A DNA stretch of 5,148 nucleotides from Beijerinckiaceae bacterium (GTDB lineage: Bacteria > Pseudomonadota > Alphaproteobacteria > Rhizobiales > Beijerinckiaceae), in contig DAICZI010000004.1 in assembly GCA_027311205.1 (NCBI GenBank), positions 1 through 5,148 of the forward strand. Reading direction: 5' to 3'. Shown here piece by piece: positions 1 through 5,148 of the stretch. The notes beneath the pieces were generated by a model that searched no databases, had not been told where the DNA came from, and saw only the letters and a program-made list of their open reading frames with translations. How positions within the stretch are numbered: position 1 is the first letter of the stretch; every line of letters begins with the position of its first letter. The position numbers and the translations under genes were made by a program.

Positions 1-95
1 GCTATAATTACATTATGTTTCTGTGAAATAAAATATTTTACAAAATCATTGCGGTGATATAGGAGGGGCTTTCGGCTGTACCGGAAGGAAGTATC
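1..95 (+). promoter_or_regulatory. AT-rich leader and promoter region of cysD-cysNC
   Basis: This stretch is far more AT-rich than the genes around it and carries the upstream signals of cysD. Visible elements are a consensus TATAAT at 3-8 (any matching -35 would lie outside the window), a perfect 12-bp palindrome TAAAATATTTTA at 29-40, and a second possible promoter, TTTACA at 37-42 with TATAGG at 58-63. That second pair has a 15-base spacer, which is shorter than ideal. The palindrome overlaps this -35, so it is a reasonable position for a repressor or activator such as a sulfur-responsive LysR-type protein, but no regulator can be named from sequence. The ribosome binding site AAGGA (85-89) sits 6 bases before the cysD start codon. 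I see no recognisable riboswitch fold. Confidence 0.4.
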
Positions 96-1001
96 ATGCC
101 CGCCCTCAACCGCCATTTGCGCGCGCTGGAAAACGAAGCCATCTTCATTATGCGGGAAACCGCAGCGGAATTTGCGCGCCCCGTGATGCTGTATTCCATC
201 GGCAAGGACTCCAGCGTCATGCTGCACGTGGCGCTGAAGGCCTTCAGCCCCGGTCGGCTGCCATTCCCGCTGCTGCATGTCGACACGACATGGAAATTCC
301 GCGAGATGATCGCCTTTCGCGACGCCATTGCCGCGCGCCATAATTTGAAAATGATCGTGCATATCAACCGCCAGGGGTTGGAGCGCGGCGTTTCGCCTGT
401 GGCCTCCGGCTCATCGGTGCATACGCATGTGATGAAGACCGAGGGCCTGCGCCAGGCGCTCGACGAGCATCAGTTCGACGCAGCCTTTGGCGGAGCGCGG
501 CGAGATGAGGAAAAATCGCGCGCCAAGGAGCGCATCTTCTCGCACCGCTCCTCGGCCCATGCGTGGGATCCGCGCAACCAGCGCCCGGAATTGTGGAACC
601 TCTTCAACACCCGCATCAAACGCGGCGAATCGATGCGGGTGTTTCCGCTGTCAAATTGGACCGAGGCCGATGTGTGGGACTATATCGCCGCCGAAAATAT
701 CGCTGTGCCCGACCTCTATTTTGCCAAACCGCGCCCCGTCGTCTGGCGCGATGGCACTTGGATCATGGTCGATGACGCGCGCTTGCCGCTGTTGCCGGGC
801 GAAAAGCCTGAAATGAAAATGGTGCGGTTTCGCACGCTGGGGTGCTATCCGCTCACCGGCGCGGTGCCGTCCGAAGCAACAACTTTGCCGGACATCATTG
901 CCGAAATGCGCGGCTCCAGCGTTTCTGAGCGCCAGGGACGGCTGATAGATGCCGATGAGACCGGCTCGATGGAAAAGAAAAAGCGTGAGGGGTATTTTTG
1001 A
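96..1001 (+). CDS. cysD: Sulfate adenylyltransferase subunit 2 (ATP sulfurylase small subunit)
   Basis: The product is the catalytic subunit of the bacterial heterodimeric ATP sulfurylase. It joins sulfate to the AMP part of ATP to give APS and pyrophosphate in the cytoplasm, driven by GTP hydrolysis in the partner CysN. The protein has 301 residues, close to the roughly 302 of E. coli CysD. Visible hallmarks of this PAPS-reductase-like PP-loop family are SIGKDSS at 34-40 (pyrophosphate loop), HVDTTWKF at 61-68, [15 protein letters not shown] at 132-146, RPELWNLFN at 163-171, [12 protein letters not shown] at 183-194, [13 protein letters not shown] at 245-257 and the C-terminal KKKREGYF. The ATG at 96 is supported by AAGGA six bases upstream and by the expected N-terminal length. 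It is separated by one base from cysNC, which implies co-transcription and probably coupled translation. All key motifs are intact. The function is secure. Confidence 0.97.
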   Translation: MPALNRHLRALENEAIFIMRETAAEFARPVMLYSIGKDSSVMLHVALKAFSPGRLPFPLLHVDTTWKFREMIAFRDAIAARHNLKMIVHINRQGLERGVSPVASGSSVHTHVMKTEGLRQALDEHQFDAAFGGARRDEEKSRAKERIFSHRSSAHAWDPRNQRPELWNLFNTRIKRGESMRVFPLSNWTEADVWDYIAAENIAVPDLYFAKPRPVVWRDGTWIMVDDARLPLLPGEKPEMKMVRFRTLGCYPLTGAVPSEATTLPDIIAEMRGSSVSERQGRLIDADETGSMEKKKREGYF

Positions 1002-1002
1002 C

Positions 1003-2907
1003 ATGAGCGCACTCGCCCTTGCCCCTGCCCCGGCTTTCGCCCCTGAGCCAACCACTCTTGATCTGCCAACCCTGCGATTCATCACCTGCGGTTCGGTGGA
1101 TGACGGCAAATCGACGCTGATCGGTCGCTTGCTCTATGAACGCCGCCTGATCCCTGATGACCTGCTCGCCACCTTGCGGCGTGACAGCCTGCGCCACGGC
1201 ACAGATGGCGACAATATTGACTATGCGCTGCTGGTGGATGGCCTTGAGGCTGAGCGCGAGCAGGGCATCACCATTGATGTCGCCTGGCGCTATTTTGCCA
1301 CCCAAACCCGCTCGTTCATGGTCGCCGATACGCCAGGCCACGAGCAATATACCCGCAACATGGCGACCGGCGCGTCGCAGGCTGATTGCGCCGTGGTGCT
1401 GGTCGATGCGCGCAAAGGCATTTTGCGGCAGACGCGGCGGCACGCCGCCATTGTGGCCATGATGGGGGTGCGGCATGTGATTCTGGCCGTCAACAAGATA
1501 GATCTGGTGGACTATGACGCTGGGGTGTTCAACGCGATTGCCGCTGAATTTGCCGCCTTCGCCGAGCGCCTGGGGCTTGAAGGCGTGGTGGCGCTGCCAG
1601 TTGCGGCGCGGTTTGGCGACAATATGTCGGCCAAGGGCAACAAGCTGAGCTGGTTTGAAGGCCCGACGCTGATTGAGGCGTTGGAGAATGTCAGCCTGAC
1701 TTCTGCCGCTGCAACGCTGCCGTTCCGCATGTGGGTGCAATGGGTGAACCGGCCTGACCTGAATTTTCGCGGCCTGGCGGGCACCGTTGCCAGCGGCAGC
1801 GTCAAGGTCGGCGACAGCGTCGTGATGGCGCCCTCGGGGGCCAGCGCCAGGATCAGCCGCATCCATACGGCGGATGGCGATCTTGCCCGCGCCGTGGCCG
1901 GTGACGCGGTCAGCTTCGTGCTTGACCACGAGATCGATGCGGCGCGCGGCGATCTCATCGCCCAGCCGGAAAGCCGTCCGCAGGTCGCCGACCAATTCGC
2001 CGCGCATCTCATCTGGATGAGTGCCGACAAACTGCTGCCGGGGCGCTCTTATCTGATGAAAATCGGCAGTCGGCTGGTGCCTGCCTCCGTCACCGCCATC
2101 CGGCGGCGCATTGATGTGGATACGCTGGAACCGCTGGCTGCCGCTACGCTTGATCTCAATGAGATGGGCGTCTGCAATCTGTCGACCAGCGTGCCGGTGA
2201 GTTTTGATGCCTATGCCGACAACCACGGCACCGGCGCTTTCATTCTGATTGACCGCGAAACCAACGTCACGGCAGCGGCGGGGATGATTGATTTTGCCCT
2301 GCGCCGTGCCACCAATGTCCACCGTCAGGCCTTGGTGATCAACAAGGCCGAGCGCGCCGCGCTCAAGCGGCAAAAGCCGGTGATCTTGTGGTTCACGGGT
2401 CTTTCCGGCTCCGGCAAGTCCACCATCGCCAATCTGGTCGAAGCCAGGCTGCACGGGCTGGGTGCCCATACCGCGCTGCTGGATGGCGACAACATGCGCC
2501 ACGGCCTCAACCGCAATCTCGGCTTTACCAATGCCGACCGGGTGGAGAATATCCGCCGCGTTGGCGAAGTCGCCAAATTGATGGTGGAGGCGGGCCTGAT
2601 CCCGCTCTGCTCGTTCATATCGCCGTTCAAGGCCGACCGCGACATGGTGCGCGCTCTGATGGAGCCGGAGGAATTCATCGAAATCTACATCGAAACCTCG
2701 CTGGAGGCCTGCATCGCCCGCGATACCAAGGGCCTTTATAAGCGCGCGCTCGCTGGTGAAATCAAGAATTTCACCGGCATTGACCAGCCCTACGAAGCCC
2801 CGGAAGCGGCGGAACTAGTGCTGGCCACCGAAGGAGCTTCGGCGGAAGTGCTGGCCGACAGGGTGGTGGAGGCGCTGATGACGCGTGGGGTGCTGATCCG
2901 GGGGTGA
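1003..2907 (+). CDS. cysNC: Bifunctional CysN/CysC: ATP sulfurylase GTPase subunit fused to APS kinase (NodQ-type)
   Basis: This 634-residue fusion carries two consecutive steps of sulfate activation. The N-terminal part (about 24-425) is the EF-Tu-like GTPase subunit: GSVDDGKST at 30-38 (G1), GITID at 88-92 (G2), DTPGHEQY at 109-116 (G3), NKID at 164-167 (G4), then beta-barrel domains with [14 protein letters not shown] at 248-261. The C-terminal part (about 455-625) is adenylylsulfate kinase: Walker [10 protein letters not shown] at 466-474, [10 protein letters not shown] at 494-503, [13 protein letters not shown] at 515-527, [11 protein letters not shown] at 537-547 with S540 at the phospho-acceptor serine position, and [14 protein letters not shown] at 574-587. 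It converts APS to PAPS. I chose the ATG at 1003 over one at 949 because 949 lies inside cysD, while GAGGGG (987-992) stands 10 bases before 1003. The G5-like region reads PVAARFGDN (199-207), with Ala where related CysN proteins usually have Ser. The same fusion serves as housekeeping CysNC or as symbiotic NodQ; no nod genes are visible, so the housekeeping role is favoured. Confidence 0.96.
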   Translation: MSALALAPAPAFAPEPTTLDLPTLRFITCGSVDDGKSTLIGRLLYERRLIPDDLLATLRRDSLRHGTDGDNIDYALLVDGLEAEREQGITIDVAWRYFATQTRSFMVADTPGHEQYTRNMATGASQADCAVVLVDARKGILRQTRRHAAIVAMMGVRHVILAVNKIDLVDYDAGVFNAIAAEFAAFAERLGLEGVVALPVAARFGDNMSAKGNKLSWFEGPTLIEALENVSLTSAAATLPFRMWVQWVNRPDLNFRGLAGTVASGSVKVGDSVVMAPSGASARISRIHTADGDLARAVAGDAVSFVLDHEIDAARGDLIAQPESRPQVADQFAAHLIWMSADKLLPGRSYLMKIGSRLVPASVTAIRRRIDVDTLEPLAAATLDLNEMGVCNLSTSVPVSFDAYADNHGTGAFILIDRETNVTAAAGMIDFALRRATNVHRQALVINKAERAALKRQKPVILWFTGLSGSGKSTIANLVEARLHGLGAHTALLDGDNMRHGLNRNLGFTNADRVENIRRVGEVAKLMVEAGLIPLCSFISPFKADRDMVRALMEPEEFIEIYIETSLEACIARDTKGLYKRALAGEIKNFTGIDQPYEAPEAAELVLATEGASAEVLADRVVEALMTRGVLIRG

Positions 2908-2919
2908 TCAAGGCCCCCG
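2899..2919 (+). terminator. G/C hairpin spanning the cysNC stop codon (weak terminator candidate)
   Basis: CGGGGG at 2899-2904 can pair with CCCCCG at 2914-2919 around a nine-base loop, TGATCAAGG, that contains the stop codon. The stem is strong but short, and no T-run follows it, so it is not a textbook intrinsic terminator. It may slow the polymerase or protect the mRNA 3' end. Termination could equally depend on Rho or on the larger palindrome about 80 bases downstream. Confidence 0.25.
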
Positions 2920-3159
2920 CCATGCAACCGATGTCAGACTTCAGATGAGAATGCCGATACAGGCTCTTGCTGAAATAAAATAAGGCTCAATCGCGTATCA
3001 TTGCGAGGAGCAATGCGACGAGGCAACAGAGGGGTTTCCGGAAAACTCCGTGTTGCTTAGCTCCGCTCGCAATGACCGCGAGAGCTGCAAGTGCTATGCA
3101 TGTGAAGGTTATAGAATTGCTTGAATATCAGACTTGCATCATGGCTGGCGGGCATGGCC
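2908..3159. other. Intergenic region between convergent genes, no gene found
   Basis: These 252 bases lie between the ends of cysNC (plus) and the DUF167 gene (minus). The only organised structure I see is the palindrome at 2998-3075, described separately. An AT-rich patch, GAAATAAAATAA, lies at 2972-2983. Open frames that start here run on over the DUF167 gene on the opposite strand, have no recognisable protein features, and are not supported as genes. No tRNA-like fold or CRISPR repeat is visible. Confidence 0.7.
2998..3075. repeat. Imperfect palindromic intergenic element of about 78 bp (REP/MITE-like)
   Basis: The element is bounded by a perfect 10-bp inverted repeat: TCATTGCGAG at 2998-3007 and CTCGCAATGA at 3066-3075. 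Inside are further complementary segments: GCAACA (3023-3028) with TGTTGC (3051-3056), and a central TTTCCGGAAA (3035-3044) flanked by GGGG (3031-3034) and CTCC (3046-3049). Small indels, such as the extra bases around 3012-3020, interrupt the arms. Either strand's transcript would fold into a long interrupted hairpin. From memory, near-identical ends occur in dispersed palindromes in many alphaproteobacterial intergenic regions, so this is probably one copy of a multicopy family. The copy number cannot be seen here. Its position between two converging genes fits a tolerated insertion site or a two-way 3'-end structure. Confidence 0.75.
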
Positions 3160-3522
3160 TCATTCCTCCACCGCCAGCGCCTCAAGTTGCGCCGCAAGGC
3201 TTGGCCCGTTGCCCGCCACGACAACAGTTTTCACCCGTGCCGTCGCACCGGCGACAAGGGTGAGCGCCGAAGCCGGGCATCCGAAAAAGCCGGCCAGCAG
3301 GCGCAGCAGGGCTTTGTTGGCTTGGCCGTCCTCGGGAACGGCGCGAACGCGCACCTTGAGCACATGCTGGCCATTGGCGAGCGTTGCAGCGCCCTCAACC
3401 TTGTCGAAGCCACCGCGCGGCGTCAACCGCACATGCACTTCAAGGCCGGTTGGCGTCACCCGCCAAGGCGCACCTGCGGCCTCGGTAGCGTCTGATAATT
3501 CGTGCCGTTCCGGTTTTGCCAT
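3160..3522 (-). CDS. DUF167 / UPF0235 (YggU-like) family protein
   Basis: This is a small protein of 120 residues, slightly longer than the roughly 100 of E. coli YggU, with the extra length mainly at the N-terminus. Family features are the strand pair GLEVHVRLTPRGG at 26-38, the signature VRVRAVPEDGQANKALLRLLA at about 57-77 (the most conserved part of DUF167), and RVKTVVVAG at 96-104. There is no signal peptide or membrane segment, so it should be cytosolic. The biochemical function of the family is not established and I assign none. The ATG at 3522 has AGGA just upstream, unusually close at three bases. There is no convincing promoter between this start and the hairpins after wrbA, so expression may rely on read-through or on a weak promoter. 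The yggT and proC genes often found near this family are not present in the window. Confidence 0.9.
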   Translation of the reverse strand: MAKPERHELSDATEAAGAPWRVTPTGLEVHVRLTPRGGFDKVEGAATLANGQHVLKVRVRAVPEDGQANKALLRLLAGFFGCPASALTLVAGATARVKTVVVAGNGPSLAAQLEALAVEE

Positions 3523-3568
3523 GCGTCCTGCCTGCTGACCTCGCCAAGCTAAACGCGTTCACATTAAA

Positions 3569-3596
3569 GCGCCAGCGGCATTGCTGCCACTGGCGC
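3569..3596 (-). terminator. Intrinsic terminator of the pirin-wrbA transcript
   Basis: GCGCCAGCGGCA at 3569-3580 and TGCCACTGGCGC at 3585-3596 form a 12-bp stem with a four-base loop. In minus-strand RNA the single irregular position (3576/3589) is a G-U wobble, so the stem is fully paired, and it is followed by CUUUAAU. In plus-strand RNA the same position is a C-A mismatch and no U-run follows. The structure therefore reads as a terminator for the minus strand, about 37 bases after the wrbA stop codon. Confidence 0.75.
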
Positions 3597-3607
3597 ACTT
3601 CGTCACG

Positions 3608-3624
3608 CGGGAGCCAGGCTCCCG
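3608..3624 (-). other. Perfect inverted repeat immediately after wrbA
   Basis: CGGGAGCC at 3608-3615 and GGCTCCCG at 3617-3624 are exact complements separated by one base, so the folded loop would open by a base pair or more. The repeat lies 8 bases beyond the wrbA stop codon and just ahead of the terminator hairpin. No U-run follows it directly. It probably acts as a second stem that stabilises or backs up termination of the wrbA message. Confidence 0.5.
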
Positions 3625-3632
3625 TCATGCGT

Positions 3633-4232
3633 TCAGGAGAACAGCTTGGCCGCTGTCTTGGCGATGAGCTGGCCCTGATGGCGCGCGCCTTCGAGTTCGA
3701 TGGCGCTCGGCTGGCGCTGGCCCTGGCCACCGGCAATGGTGGTCGCGCCATAGGGGCTGCCGCCGACGATTTCGTCGATGGTCATCTGGCCCTGATGGCT
3801 GTAGGGCAGACCAACAATGACCATGCCAAAATGCAACAGGTTGGTGATCACCGAGAACAGCGTCATTTCCTGACCGCCATGCTGCGTAGCGGTGGAGGTG
3901 AACGCACCACCAACCTTGCCGTGCAGCGCGCCGCGCATCCAGAGGCCGCCCGCCTGATCAAGGAAACTGGCCATTTGCGAGGGCATCCGGCCAAACCGCG
4001 TCGGCGTGCCGACAATAATGGCGTCATAATCGGCAAGCTCGGCAATGGTGGCAACGTCAGCTGCCTGATCGAGCTTGAAATGAGCGCCCTTGGCGACGTC
4101 CAGCGGCGCAGTTTCGGGAACGCGTTTGACGGCAACCGTAGCACCCGCCGAACGCGCGCCTTCCGCAACGGCATTGGCCATGGTTTCGATATGGCCGTAG
4201 GACGAATAATAGAGAACCAGAACTTTTGCCAT
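3633..4232 (-). CDS. wrbA: NAD(P)H:quinone oxidoreductase, type IV (WrbA flavoprotein)
   Basis: This FMN-dependent enzyme of the flavodoxin-like family transfers two electrons from NAD(P)H to quinones, avoiding semiquinone radicals. It acts in the cytoplasm, usually as a tetramer. The protein has 199 residues, matching the usual size of about 198. Visible features are the FMN phosphate loop [11 protein letters not shown] at 9-19, [13 protein letters not shown] at 75-87 (flavin-ring contact loop), [11 protein letters not shown] at 112-122, and the WrbA-specific segment [13 protein letters not shown] at 157-169 followed by [15 protein letters not shown] at 173-187. The ATG at 4232 is fixed by AAAGGAG (4238-4244) five bases upstream. 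It lies 45 bases after the pirin-family gene with no terminator between them, and tandem hairpins follow its stop. No motif is missing. The main alternative, a plain flavodoxin, is unlikely given the WrbA-type insert and C-terminus. Confidence 0.94.
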   Translation of the reverse strand: MAKVLVLYYSSYGHIETMANAVAEGARSAGATVAVKRVPETAPLDVAKGAHFKLDQAADVATIAELADYDAIIVGTPTRFGRMPSQMASFLDQAGGLWMRGALHGKVGGAFTSTATQHGGQEMTLFSVITNLLHFGMVIVGLPYSHQGQMTIDEIVGGSPYGATTIAGGQGQRQPSAIELEGARHQGQLIAKTAAKLFS

Positions 4233-4277
4233 TTTATGCTCCTTTGAGATGATGGGTCGGACTTGGAGTTGTCGCCA

Positions 4278-4976
4278 TTACGCTGCGTCAACCAGAACAA
4301 TTTCGCTGTCTTGCAGCGCAGTGATCGTGATGGATTTCACGTCACGAAGGGCAGCACCATCGCGGGCATTGACGCGGGTGCCATCAATTTCAACCGCACC
4401 AGTCGCGGGCACGAGATAGGCGCTGCGCCCATTGCCCAGCGCATAGGTGACGCTTTCGCCAGCTTTCAGACTGGCCCCCAGAACGCGGGCATTGGTGCGG
4501 ATCGGCAACGCGTCAGCTTCTCCGGCCATGCCGGATGCCAGGGTCACGAATTTGCCGGCCCGCTCGCCTTTGGGGAAGGGCCGTGTGCCCCAGCTTGGCG
4601 GGGCGCCCTTGCTGGTCGGCAAAATCCAGATCTGGAAAATCTGGGTCGCCTCATCTTCCATATTATATTCTGAATGCTGGATGCCGGAGCCCGCCGACAT
4701 CACCTGCACGTCGCCCGCAACGGTGCGGCCCTGATTGCCAAGACTGTCCTTGTGGGTGATCGCGCCCTTGCGGACATAAGTGATGATTTCCATGTCCTTG
4801 TGGGGATGCGGCGGAAAGCCGGATTTTGGGGCGATGGTATCATCGTTCCAGACCCGCAATGGCCCCCAGTTCATGCGCTGGGAATCGTGATAATCGGCGA
4901 AGCTGAAATGGTGATAGGCCTCAAGCCAGCCATGGTGGGCACCGCCGAGTGACGAAAACGGCCTAAGTTCGATCAT
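4278..4976 (-). CDS. Pirin-family bicupin protein (YhhW-like, possible quercetin 2,3-dioxygenase)
   Basis: This is a 232-residue cytosolic cupin of the pirin family. The N-terminal cupin holds the expected metal site: HPHKDMEIITYV at 57-68 gives H57 and H59, and GSGIQHSEYN at 96-105 gives H101 and E103, the same spacing as the iron site of pirin and E. coli YhhW. The start MIELRPFSSLGGAHHGW resembles family N-termini. I chose the ATG at 4976, not the upstream ATG at 5012, because AGGAGG (4982-4987) sits five bases before it and the length then matches YhhW (about 231 residues). YhhW oxidises quercetin in vitro, but the physiological substrate of most bacterial pirins is unknown. The gene is first in a likely operon with wrbA and diverges from a LysR-type regulator, which suggests a role in handling quinones, flavonoids or electrophiles (inference). 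Confidence 0.93.
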   Translation of the reverse strand: MIELRPFSSLGGAHHGWLEAYHHFSFADYHDSQRMNWGPLRVWNDDTIAPKSGFPPHPHKDMEIITYVRKGAITHKDSLGNQGRTVAGDVQVMSAGSGIQHSEYNMEDEATQIFQIWILPTSKGAPPSWGTRPFPKGERAGKFVTLASGMAGEADALPIRTNARVLGASLKAGESVTYALGNGRSAYLVPATGAVEIDGTRVNARDGAALRDVKSITITALQDSEIVLVDAA

Positions 4977-5074
4977 CGAAACCTCCTGTGGGCGCAACCA
5001 TTGCCGCAACATAAGGGTTTACATTGCAAAATAAATAGAATTTATTGCACTTCATTGTTGCTGGAATTTTATCA
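4977..5074. promoter_or_regulatory. Divergent pirin / LysR promoter region
   Basis: These 98 bases separate two divergent start codons and are AT-rich in the part nearer the regulator. On the plus strand TTTACA (5018-5023) and TTTATT (5041-5046) form a candidate sigma-70 promoter with a 17-base spacer, placing transcription about 20 bases before the regulator's ATG. On the minus strand I find no convincing -35/-10 pair for the pirin gene, as might be expected if it needs an activator. The motif CATTGC occurs at 4999-5004 and 5022-5027, and TTGC again at 5045-5048 and 5058-5061. Confidence 0.55.
5025..5049. promoter_or_regulatory. Candidate LysR-type operator (inverted repeat with T-N11-A)
   Basis: A perfect repeat ATAAAT-AGA-ATTTAT occupies 5031-5045 and contains T5032-N11-A5044, the geometry of LysR-family boxes. 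The symmetry extends outwards to TGCA at 5025-5028 and 5046-5049, with two extra bases in the left arm. It fills the spacer of the regulator's candidate promoter and reaches into its -10, so bound protein should repress the regulator's own gene. It lies 55-70 bases upstream of the pirin start codon, compatible with control of that side as well. Confidence 0.5.
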
Positions 5075-5148
5075 ATGCGACTGCCCGATCTTGAAGCGTG
5101 GGCTATTTTCGCCAAAGTGGCGGAAATGGGCTCGTTTGTGCGCGCCGC
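5075..5148 (+). CDS. LysR-type transcriptional regulator, N-terminal fragment cut by the window end
   Basis: Only the first 24 complete codons and part of the next are visible. They read MRLPDLEAWAIFAKVAEMG followed by SFVRAA. This matches the opening of the LysR winged helix-turn-helix, in which helix 1 (DLEAWAIFAKVAEMGSF) is followed by the 'aA' that begins the recognition helix-turn-helix. The frame stays open to the window edge. The ATG at 5075 is the first in frame after a stop at 5036-5038; the ribosome site is weak (TGGA at 5062-5065). Divergence from a pirin-wrbA operon is a common arrangement for a redox- or electrophile-sensing LysR protein. The effector-binding domain lies outside the window, so the ligand cannot be judged. 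Confidence 0.8.
   Translation, partial: MRLPDLEAWAIFAKVAEMGSFVRA

Noticed and set aside
949..1002. An upstream start for cysNC that would add 18 residues
   Set aside because: It lies inside the end of cysD, the added residues are not family-like, and the ATG at 1003 has a proper ribosome site.
895..2502. A 535-residue open frame on the minus strand, antisense to cysNC
   Set aside because: It lies opposite a fully motif-supported cysNC gene, and its translation is rich in Arg, Gly, His and Gln with no recognisable domain. Such frames are expected opposite GC-rich genes with strong codon bias. I see no ribosome site or promoter that would support it.
1003..2907. Possible identity as symbiotic nodQ and thus part of a nodulation region
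   Set aside because: The fusion architecture is shared by housekeeping CysNC. No nod gene, nod-box-like promoter or transfer signature is seen, and the codon composition matches the neighbouring genes.
2998..3075. The palindrome as a possible small RNA gene or a CRISPR repeat
   Set aside because: There is only one unit with no repeated spacers, and no promoter is visible before it. A dispersed palindromic element explains the structure better.
3072..3538. Several overlapping plus-strand open frames of 63-134 residues starting in or after the palindrome
   Set aside because: All are antisense to the DUF167 gene, lack family features, and disagree with one another in frame. They are composition shadows.
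3516..4247. A 243-residue open frame on the plus strand covering the wrbA region
   Set aside because: It is antisense to wrbA, whose FMN motifs, length and ribosome site are all correct. The plus-strand translation resembles no family and crosses the terminator hairpins.
4977..5012. An upstream start for the pirin-family gene that would add 12 residues
   Set aside because: AGGAGG lies between the two ATGs and directly serves the one at 4976; the resulting length and N-terminus match the family.

Overview
This window looks like ordinary chromosome from a GC-rich alphaproteobacterium, most likely of the rhizobial order (Hyphomicrobiales). The order-level call is an inference from three things: high third-position GC, a fused CysN-CysC (NodQ-type) protein, and an intergenic palindrome of the 'TCATTGCGAG...CTCGCAATGA' kind that I recall as common in alphaproteobacterial genomes. 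The genus cannot be read from the sequence.

Region 1 (1-2907, plus strand) is a sulfate-activation operon. An AT-rich leader (1-95) precedes cysD (96-1001). One base later comes cysNC (1003-2907), which encodes a GTPase-type ATP sulfurylase subunit fused to APS kinase. Together the two proteins convert sulfate and ATP to APS and then PAPS, for cysteine synthesis or sulfation. No cysH, cysI or siroheme gene is visible in the window.

Region 2 (2908-3159) is a 252-base gap between convergent genes. It holds a G/C hairpin across the cysNC stop codon and a roughly 78-bp imperfect palindrome (2998-3075), and no gene that I can support.

Region 3 (3160-4976, minus strand) reads, in transcription order, pirin-family cupin (4976-4278), then wrbA (4232-3633), then a DUF167/YggU-family small protein (3522-3160). 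Pirin and wrbA are 45 bases apart with no terminator between them and look like one quinone/redox operon. Two strong hairpins follow wrbA (3569-3624). The promoter-distal one pairs better in the minus-strand transcript and is followed by a short U-rich run, so it is probably the operon terminator, leaving the DUF167 gene largely separate.

Region 4 (4977-5148) is a divergent control region and the first 25 codons of a LysR-type regulator that runs off the window. An AT-rich inverted repeat with T-N11-A geometry lies between the -35 and -10 elements of the regulator's own candidate promoter. This fits the classic LysR arrangement: self-repression and control of the divergent pirin-wrbA genes.

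I searched both strands for an undescribed system and did not find one. The points worth a second look are the LysR operator, the palindromic element, the strand-asymmetric terminator, and a substitution in the G5 region of the CysN domain.
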